From Penium margaritaceum (taxonomy: Eukaryota > Streptophyta > Zygnematophyceae > Desmidiales > Peniaceae): a DNA stretch of 64,000 bases. Where the stretch lies: contig SZWC01009571.1 in NCBI GenBank assembly GCA_023375785.1, forward strand, positions 38,084-102,083, read 5' to 3'. Made by a program: the position numbers and the translations under genes. Positions 57,690 through 64,000 of this stretch are shown one piece after another. The first letter of the stretch is position 1. Each line of letters opens with the position of its first letter. The notes under the pieces were generated by a model that searched no databases, was not told the DNA's origin, and saw only the letters and a list, made by a program, of their open reading frames with translations.

Positions 57690-60005
57690 TTACCACATGC
57701 CAAATGAACGGTTGATGCTATCCACCTCGGCGTGGAAGGCCATCCACAGCTCTTCACGATCCTCAGCATTGTCCTGGTTGTCTCGTTTATCTTTACTAGA
57801 GAGTGAAACAGGATTAACCCCCCTCCTCCCCCTCATTGTACTCCTCCGTTTCTCCCCCATCCTACACATCATCCCCGCCCTCCTCTTGCTCCTCCTCCCC
57901 CTCCTCCTCTTCCTCCGACTCCTCTGCCTCCTCGTCAGAATCTGCCTCCTCTTCAGCAGGGGGACATCCTTTGACTCGTCCCCGAAGTACCCCATGGCGT
58001 CCACGTTTGACCTGTAGGACGCTCTCATGCGGCGCTCTGCGTCTAGCTCTGCCACGCGTACTGCGGCCATCTGCTTTGGTGTCGATGACTCCATGTTTGG
58101 GCATGCCTTCCAGACATGGCCCATCTTCCCACAGCGCGCACATATGCGCCTCTTCTTCACGTTGGCGTACCGGTCAAGCCTCACCGTGGCAGGACGCCCT
58201 CGCCCGCGACGTAGTCCAGGTTGCAGCCGCTTCGGCTCCGCCGGCTTCACAAGTCTCACCTTTGGCAATGGGAATGGAGCGTTGTAGGTCCTCTTATAGC
58301 TAAGGTTGAGGTACCCAAAGTCCACGTAGGCCACAGGATTAAGAGCATTCTCCAGCGGGAGACTGTACGCGTGCGGGCATGGCATCCCGTAATCATGCCA
58401 CGAGCACTCCCTGCTATTGATGTTGACGTCCCGCGGGATGCCGTTCGTGCGCAATGCAATGCCGCTCATCCATGGTCCTGCCTCGTCCCCGTCCAAATCC
58501 AAATCGTACTCACGGCAGCGGTCGCGATTGTTCTTCACCATGAGGTATAGTGCGGGCGCGACGCTGTCCTCGGCGTCATGTGCCATCTAAGGACAGATGT
58601 GCCACAGCCGCTGCACATACACATGGAGGTTCATGAAACAGAAGTAGGGGTACATCTTCCTCAACTCCACAAGCTTGCCGTTGAGGGACTCCATGGCGTT
58701 ACTCGTGGTGTGCCCTCCATGAGGCACTGGGCAGTAAAGCCGGCTCCACTGCTCCTTGGGGATGCTGGGCTCTCCATTTCCACCCAGCAAATACTCCATT
58801 GCCCTTGGAGCTTGACGGTGCATCTCGGCCACGCAGGAATCCCAATCCTCCTGCGTTGTCAGGTGTGCGAGATTCCAGAACAAAGAGCCCGACTGGCCCT
58901 GGCAGCGGAACTGTACGTTCATCAGGCGCATCAGGTGCTAGGTGCAGTACGTGTGTGTCGCACCGGGTAGTTTGGACTCCACGGCGTTGGCCAATCCTTT
59001 CTCACGGTCTGAGATGACACATGTTCCTTCCTGTGCGGCAGACGGGTAGGCTGCTGCCACGAGCTCGCAGAACCAAGTCCATTTGCACTCGTCCTCACCT
59101 CAAAGGAGAGCGTAGTCCGCGGGCATGGCATTGTCATTGGCGTCGAAGAACTACATGATGAGGAGCACCTGTTTGTGCCCATTCTTGAGGTGCGTGCCAT
59201 CCATGACGATCACTCGCCGCGTGTATTCAAAACCTCTACGACACGCACCGGGTGCGACGAAAACCCTGTCGAACGCGCCAGTGTCCGGGTCCTTCTCAGC
59301 CTTCCCGATGGCCAGCAGGTTAACCTTCAAGAGCTGCAAAAAAAAACACATAATTAGACCCCAAGTAAGAATAGAACGGTGCGGTAACGTATCTTCGAAT
59401 ATTTGAAACATGCTCCATGACTTGGACTTCTTGCCGTACATCTTCTCCAGGCACGCCTTCTTTGCGCAGTACAAGGTGGTGTAGGGTACCTTGGTGTTGC
59501 TGACCTTCGTCAGGACAGCCTACAGCGCCTTTCCTGAAGCCGACGGGTCCTTGGCGATGGTGCTTTGTATGTGCCGGACCACCCATCGCATGGAACGTAC
59601 TGGGTTGCCCCGGAAGACTGTTGGGTCACAGAGGTGGCCGTCGTTGAAGGACGTGATATTGAAAGCACCGGACTTCTTCTTGTACGCCGCACGTACGATC
59701 CACGGGCACTTCTTGTTGACGTACTGCTTGCACCGCGCCACAAAACGCGTGGGGTCGCTCTTGAGCCACCTGAGGGACATGCGGTTCAGCACCGCATACT
59801 CTTCTACGGCAGCCTTGCATGCTGCCATAGTCTCAAAGGATGAGCCACCCGGGAAGTCCACCTCGGCCTTCCGCTTCTTTGTGGTTGCAGGGTCGGGTTT
59901 TGGCTTGGCGATGTTGACCGATGCAGCCTTCGCCATGGCGTCCTCAGCTCGTGCCTCATCCTCGGACCCGACGGGCAGGCCCTTTGGTAGAGTGCACACG
60001 ACCAC
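57690..60005 (-). pseudogene. MULE transposase, inactivated by in-frame stops
   Basis: One continuous frame carries the MuDR N-terminal domain (CKAAVEEYAVLNRM, RFVARCKQYVNKKCPWIVRA, 59600-59850) and then the DDE core. Its catalytic residues are D 59199-59201 in RVIVMDGTHLKN, D 59007-59009 in CVISDREKGL and E 58689-58691 in SNAMESLNG. A C-x2-H motif (58930s), a SWIM-like ECSWHDYGMPCPHAY and a zinc knuckle CARCGKMGHVWKAC (58101-58142) follow. The tail is basic, then acidic. In-frame stops: TAG 59520-59522, TAG 59151-59153, TGA 59100-59102, TAG 58938-58940, TAG 58587-58589. The natural stop is TAA at 57690-57692. A 55-nt stretch (59334-59388) looks like a short intron (CTAAT, T tract, CAG) but its length is not a multiple of three. 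The N terminus beyond 60005 is uncertain; TAG at 60006-60008 and TGA at 60108-60110 precede it. Confidence 0.9.
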
Positions 60006-60844
60006 CTACACGCGACATACGTGGTGGACCCTCAGTTTCACGGCGTGGGGCACCATCTCCTGTTGTGCAGGCTGCATCGCCGTCCTCGTGAGGAGGAGTC
60101 TGTTGCGTCAAGCAAGGCTCCTCTGTCTCGTCAAAGTCACTGTCGTCGGGTGGGAACCACGAAGACGTGACAGGTCTACCACGTCGTGTAGTGCGTGTTC
60201 CCCGCCATCGGAAGACATCATGGGCATGAAGTGTACAAAACATGGTTGAAAATAACGTTCCTGCCCACAATCGTCTCCTATGCGCGGTATACGAGGCCTT
60301 CGTGAGGGCGTGCAACATGAAGGACGAAGAGCTGCACCGCAATGGCCAGCAATCCGACAACCCCCGACCACGCGCAAACCTGGGACCGGGAAGATAATTT
60401 CCAGGCTTAGGTTTCAGAACAGCCGAGGGAAGCGCATGGTACACCTGAGAGATGGGAGATCATTGCGACGCGGGAAACCGGCGGAACATGCAATGCGACA
60501 GGCTATCAATACCTGAAAGGAATCCGCGCAACAAGTAGGACGTGTTCCAGAAGATCGTATTTGCGATGCGGGAAACTTCGACGACTCGTCGCTCTACACA
60601 ATAAGATGACGCAATCAGGCATGCGGTGGCCACCTGGTACGTACAAGCGGAATCCTTGCGATAATGTATGAAAACCCCCATGAACAAGACGTGGGAGCCC
60701 TACGAACCATGTGAATTGCTTTTGATATTGCCTATATGTCCGCAGACGACACAGTTCAAAATCGTGCTGTACTCCACGTTGAAATGAAGGTCAGATATGT
60801 TAAAAGCATGAAATATATTCCAATCGTGCCCATGACGAACAATA

Positions 60845-61017
60845 ACCGGGGGCACGGCTGTCATGTCGGTTTTGACCATGGGCACCGCTGTCATTTGTTC
60901 TCCGACTATGGACACCGCGGTCACTTCGTTTCGGACTATGGACATCGTCGTCGGTTCGTTTTGGACTATGGACACCGCTGCTTTATCTGGCAAAACGATG
61001 GGTATATTACTACTCCG
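60845..61017 (-). repeat. MULE right terminal inverted repeat
   Basis: Reading inward on the minus strand: TACCCATCGTTTTGCC, then four to five 30-bp iterations of GCGGTGTCCATAGTC-AAACGAA--GAC from 60981 downward, complementary to the left repeat. Confidence 0.82.
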
Positions 61018-61026
61018 TCCTTTTAT

Positions 61027-61664
61027 TTCAATCGCATTTTGACCCTGTTTGAAGCCGGGTTCACAAGTCTCAAGAGTATACCATGACGACTAGTTGTGTG
61101 AAACAGGACAGGGCGAGGCCAAGGTTGGACCCAACCCAACGTACAGTCCTTACCCTTTCGTACTGGCGTAGGAATGGTCATTCCGTACTATCCAGGGTGT
61201 GCCCGAACATCGAGGTCGATGTCCGTGATGTTGTTCTTCTGTGCCGACCCAAGCAGTGCGTCCGCGGACGTGGGGGGGGCATATAGTCCTACAAATCATT
61301 GAACCGTGATTGGTGGATATGCCAGGAAAATGACCGATCCACCAATCACGATTTCCTTGCGGCACAAACACACAAAAGTAGGAAAACAAAGGGTTACTAT
61401 GTAACCAACAAAAAAAACAGGGCTTTGGACGAAACAAGTCCTAAATTCCAAGGCTAAAAATTATACTCGAGTTCAACTGTCACTTCTTTGCGTCTTAAAA
61501 ACTAGGAGAAATACAAGAGACACTACGGTCAATTGAGGTTACAAGTTTGAAAAGCAAAGTTTCAAGATGCCCCCATTGCATTTGGTCAGGTATGTGTCCA
61601 TCTCCATCACCAATTCTGGATAGAGCCAAGCTGTTGGGTGAAAACCACCACTGTCCATTGTTTG
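61027..61664. other. Unassigned stretch with a hairpin
   Basis: No gene. A perfect 14-bp stem CGTGATTGGTGGAT (61305-61318) pairs with 61337-61350 around an 18-base loop. A GGTTACTATGTAACC motif follows at about 61390. The last 170 bp precede the A3 LTR without a recognisable feature. Confidence 0.6.
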
Positions 61665-62608
61665 TGTTGTGCTTTGTGCCGTTCCTGTACAGTTTACTGT
61701 GACCACTCGGCTGTGTCCATACTCGTGCAGATCCCTGAGGCAGGCGGCCCTGGTGACACCGGCGCAACGACAGGCGGTGGACTACCCGTCTGGAGCTGAC
61801 CGACCACTGTTCCAGAGCCCCAGATGTCACCGGGACTCCTTGCTGTGCCTTCTACGTCTTGCAGGCGCCTTTCGGCGGACTGGGCATGAGACCCATTTGC
61901 ATGTTTTTGCATTGTATACTCGCTGTCAGTCGATGGATGCATGCATGTGACCAGTCGTTGCGTGCGTCTTTTGATTCTGCACGTCTAGGTTCAGACGGCG
62001 TAGGATTCTGACATGTGTGCGCAGAGTTACGGCCAAAACAGTGGTTTTGGGCCGGTTTTAGGACAGCTCTTGGACTGCCGCGTGCGACACCCGCCGTGCG
62101 CCGCGGCAGGTATTTATNAGCCCCAGATGTCACCGGGACTCCTTGCTGTGCCTTCTACGTCTTGCAGGCGCCTTTCGGCGGACTGGGCATGAGACCCATT
62201 TGCATGTTTTTGCATTGTATACTCGCTGTCAGTCGATGGATGCATGCATGTGACCAGTCGTTGCGTGCGTCTTTTGATTCTGCACGTCTAGGTTCAGACG
62301 GCGTAGGATTCTGACATGTGTGCGCAGAGTTACGACCAAAACAGTGGTTTTGGGCCGGTTTTAGGACAGCTCTTGGACTGCCGCGTGCGACACCCGCCGT
62401 GCGCCGCGGCAGGTATTTATACCCTGGACCTGTCAGTTGTCATTTCTCTCTGCATATGCTATATTGAAGCACTCTGACACTTTGACTTGTGTCTCCTAGC
62501 CAAACTCTTGCCGTTGTGTGTACGACCTGTGACTGTCGTCACCGTCTGACTAGGCACTGACGCCCGGTCAGCGGCTGTGTTGCTAGGAAGCTTCTACGCA
62601 CTTTCTCA
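61665..62608 (+). repeat. A3 5' LTR containing an assembly join
   Basis: Starts TGTTGTGC and ends TTTCTCA. Bases 61816-62117 recur as 62119-62420 across a single N at 62118 with about one difference. Removing one copy gives about 641 bp, the length of the other family A LTRs. Confidence 0.9.
62414..62421 (+). promoter_or_regulatory. Candidate TATA box of the A3 LTR
   Basis: TATTTATA in the context CGGCAGG-TATTTATA-CCCTGGACC. The site is TATTTATG in the solo LTR and similar in A1. A CCAAAACAGTGGTTTTGG palindrome lies about 65 bp upstream in all family A LTRs. The position, in the last third of the LTR, suits a U3 promoter. Confidence 0.5.
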
Positions 62609-62621
62609 TGGTATCAGAGCA
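62609..62621 (+). other. A3 primer-binding site
   Basis: TGGTATCAGAGCA directly after the LTR terminal CA; complement of the initiator tRNA-Met 3' end. Confidence 0.93.
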
Positions 62622-62639
62622 GTGAGACAGTTCTCACTG

Positions 62640-63260
62640 AGCTGCGCAGCAGAGACGCAGCAGAGCAGCAACAGTGAGAGTCACCGATGCAGCAGATCTT
62701 CTGGGACCCGTTGGAGACGGCCGTTCGCCATCCGCGCACTTCACCCACCACGTGAGATCGCAGCTGCCGAGGCAGCAGCAGCAGCGCAAACCGCCACGCA
62801 GAGGTGTGTGGCGGCTGCGGTGCGTGCAGCCGCCACTTCCCCCACAGCCGCGCAGCAGCAGCGGCCGCCACAGTAGCGTGGCAGCAGCGGCGGCAGCAGC
62901 AGTGCAGCAGCGGCGTCGGCAGCAGCAGCGCAGCAGCGGCAGCGGCACAGCAGCAGCAGCGGCATTCGCGGTGGCAGCAGTAGCGCATCAGTGGCAGCAG
63001 CAGCAGCACGCGGCGGCGGCAGCCAGCAGCAGTGCGCGGCGGCGGCAGCCAGCAGCAGCTGCAGCGCGCAGCAGCAGCGCCGCGCGCAGCAGCAGCCGCC
63101 GCACGCAGCAGCAGCAGCAACAGCGCAGCCGCCGTTGCCACCGCTGCACACGCAGCTACGCAGCTGCTGCTGCAGCTGACAGCACAGCTGCAGCAGCAGT
63201 TGGGCGGAAGCTACTTCGCAGCTTCTGCGGAGCTGCCGCGCGCCACTGCGCAGCGGCAGA
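62640..63260 (+). repeat. A3 leader CAG/GCA triplet tract
   Basis: Dense GCAGCAGCAGCGG-type triplets between the primer site and gag. The apparent Ala-, Gln- and Ser-rich ORFs are compositional. Confidence 0.85.
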
Positions 63261-63293
63261 ACCGTGACAAGAAAAAAAAAAGAGGAGGAGACG

Positions 63294-63372
63294 AGCTGAC
63301 GTCAGCATTGTTGGTTGCTGACGTCATCAGGTCGTGCTGACGTCAGCAACCACTTGCTGACGTCAGCATTAC
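63294..63372 (+). promoter_or_regulatory. Four TGACGTCA palindromes upstream of A3 gag
   Basis: GCTGACGTCAGCA occurs three times and GCTGACGTCATCA once within about 75 bp, roughly 120 bp before the gag ATG. TGACGTCA is a classical bZIP core. Alternatively the repeats act at RNA level, since each unit is self-complementary. Confidence 0.65.
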
Positions 63373-63489
63373 ACTTAGCCAAATTTTCAGCTGAAAAGTC
63401 AAAAGTTGCCAGCGTTTCAACTCCCCGAGAAACGCAGTCGGTTTTTAAATCCGGCAAACTTGACCTGTCGTCCCATAGTGAGCGGCGAC

Positions 63490-64000
63490 ATGAGTTCGCC
63501 CGACGACAAGGACAAGGGACCAAGTGATCCCTCCTCCTCTTCTTCAGGGGTATTGAGCCCTCGCTCGCAGGCCATTGAGGACCTGCGCAGCCAGCAGGAG
63601 GAGATGCGTTGTCTGCAGCGAGAGCAGACTGACGCGATCCGCACGCTGACTGAGCTCCTGCGCGCTCAGTCCACGGCTCCTCCGCGGATTTATGAGGGAG
63701 CTGCCGGCATTGCGGCCTCCACCCAGCACTCGGCTCAGGTGCCCGTGACAGGTGCCCCGCCTGCTTCACCTCCTGGTGTGGTCTCCCCACCACTTGCGGA
63801 CCTCCTTGATGACGAGCCATTCATGCCAGGCTTTGAGGATGACTCCCAGGAGCGGGAGATTCGTCTTCTACAGGAGCGCCTCCGTCAGCTGCAGACGGGT
63901 ATCCGACCTCCACCCGTGTCCCCGATACGATCGTCACCTGACTTCCCTAGTGATCATCCCCTTCCAGGAGTTTTTCCCGTCACTCGCCCTCCTCAGCCTG
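63490..64000 (+). CDS. A3 gag, 5' part, open to the window edge
   Basis: ATG at 63490, in GGCGACATG, opens a frame with no stop to 64000 (170 codons). It starts MSSPDDKDKGPSDPSSSSSG, then LSPRSQAIEDLRSQQEEM and QREQTDAIRTLTELLRAQST, a likely coiled coil. A Pro/Ala/Ser-rich part, LLDDEPFMPG, a second helical block (EREIRLLQERLRQLQ) and DHPLPGVFPVTRP follow. The A1 gag at 7492-8097 is the same protein. gag forms the particle that packages the element RNA; that role is inferred from family and position. Confidence 0.85.
   Translation, partial: MSSPDDKDKGPSDPSSSSSGVLSPRSQAIEDLRSQQEEMRCLQREQTDAIRTLTELLRAQSTAPPRIYEGAAGIAASTQHSAQVPVTGAPPASPPGVVSPPLADLLDDEPFMPGFEDDSQEREIRLLQERLRQLQTGIRPPPVSPIRSSPDFPSDHPLPGVFPVTRPPQP

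Larger units (their letters stand above)
55253..61017 (-). mobile_element. Autonomous-type MULE (Mutator-like) DNA transposon
   Basis: A 5.77-kb element with terminal inverted repeats of roughly 160 bp and a 9-bp duplication TTCTTTTAT/TCCTTTTAT (55244-55252 and 61018-61026, one mismatch). It carries a minus-strand MULE transposase, a possible second small ORF and a 133-bp minisatellite. The outermost ~20 bp of the two ends match only loosely, so the exact termini carry some doubt. The 999-bp element at 34392 shares its ends. Confidence 0.85.
61665..64000 (+). mobile_element. A3: copia element, family A, 5' part only
   Basis: A plus-strand element running off the window: 5' LTR, primer site, CAG-rich leader and the start of gag. 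No break is seen in the gag part visible. The LTR is nearly identical to the solo LTR in its first ~485 bp. Without the 3' LTR its age cannot be judged. Confidence 0.93.

Noticed and set aside
57690-60005. TAG reassigned to glutamine, as in some ulvophyte algae
   Set aside because: Four TAGs at Gln-like sites would fit, but a TGA interrupts the same frame. CHG-context deamination explains both, and no intact host gene is available here to test the code.
59956-60444. 162-residue ORF at the 5' end of the MULE transposase
   Set aside because: It is in a different frame from the transposase, mostly low-complexity, and overlaps it. An acidic part (PPDDSDFDETEEPC) could be a true N-terminal exon, but no splice site ties it in.

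Overview
The window is repeat-dense nuclear DNA, most likely from a land plant or streptophyte alga with a large genome. The plant-type evidence is the Ty1/copia elements primed by initiator tRNA-Met (TGGTATCAGAGC primer sites) and a Mutator-type (MULE) DNA transposon. All five in-frame stops in the MULE transposase are one transition from CAG or CGA, as expected from deamination at methylated CHG and CG sites. No host protein gene, rRNA or tRNA could be recognised.

Layout. 155-796 is a solo LTR (family A) with a perfect 5-bp target-site duplication (TSD). 797-1966 holds a hairpin repeat, a foldback palindrome and a TACCGCGGTAC array. 1967-39589 is a nest of copia elements. A minus-strand family-B-like LTR lies in four pieces (10071-10126, 28139-28371, 34366-34391, 35391-35946). 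It is bounded by a primer site and leader (X) on one side and a polypurine tract and gag (Y) on the other. It was invaded by B2 (plus, 10127-28133), A2 (minus, 28372-34365) and a 1-kb non-autonomous MULE (34392-35390). B2 was in turn invaded in its leader by B1 (minus, 11002-20148). A1 (minus, 1967-9609) sits in the X leader.

39590-53281 is a second nest. An old copia relative (E), with a kilobase-scale purine-rich region, holds a short deleted element D (39911-43147) and a full-length element F of another lineage (47042-52726). F appears to use half-tRNA priming. Sequence is missing at 53282-53895.

53944-55243 is AT-richer and has no recognised gene. 55253-61017 is an autonomous-type MULE: terminal repeats built from an iterated 30-bp motif, a minus-strand transposase, and a 133-bp minisatellite. 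From 61665 to the window end lies the start of a plus-strand family A element (A3) whose gag is open to the edge.

Three single Ns (1458, 19403, 62118) each separate near-identical 183-302-bp stretches. They look like unmerged contig ends, not real duplications. TSDs were read directly for the solo LTR, B1, B2, A2, D, F and both MULEs, so the order of insertion is well supported. The element copies are decayed; only A3 is open as far as it can be seen.
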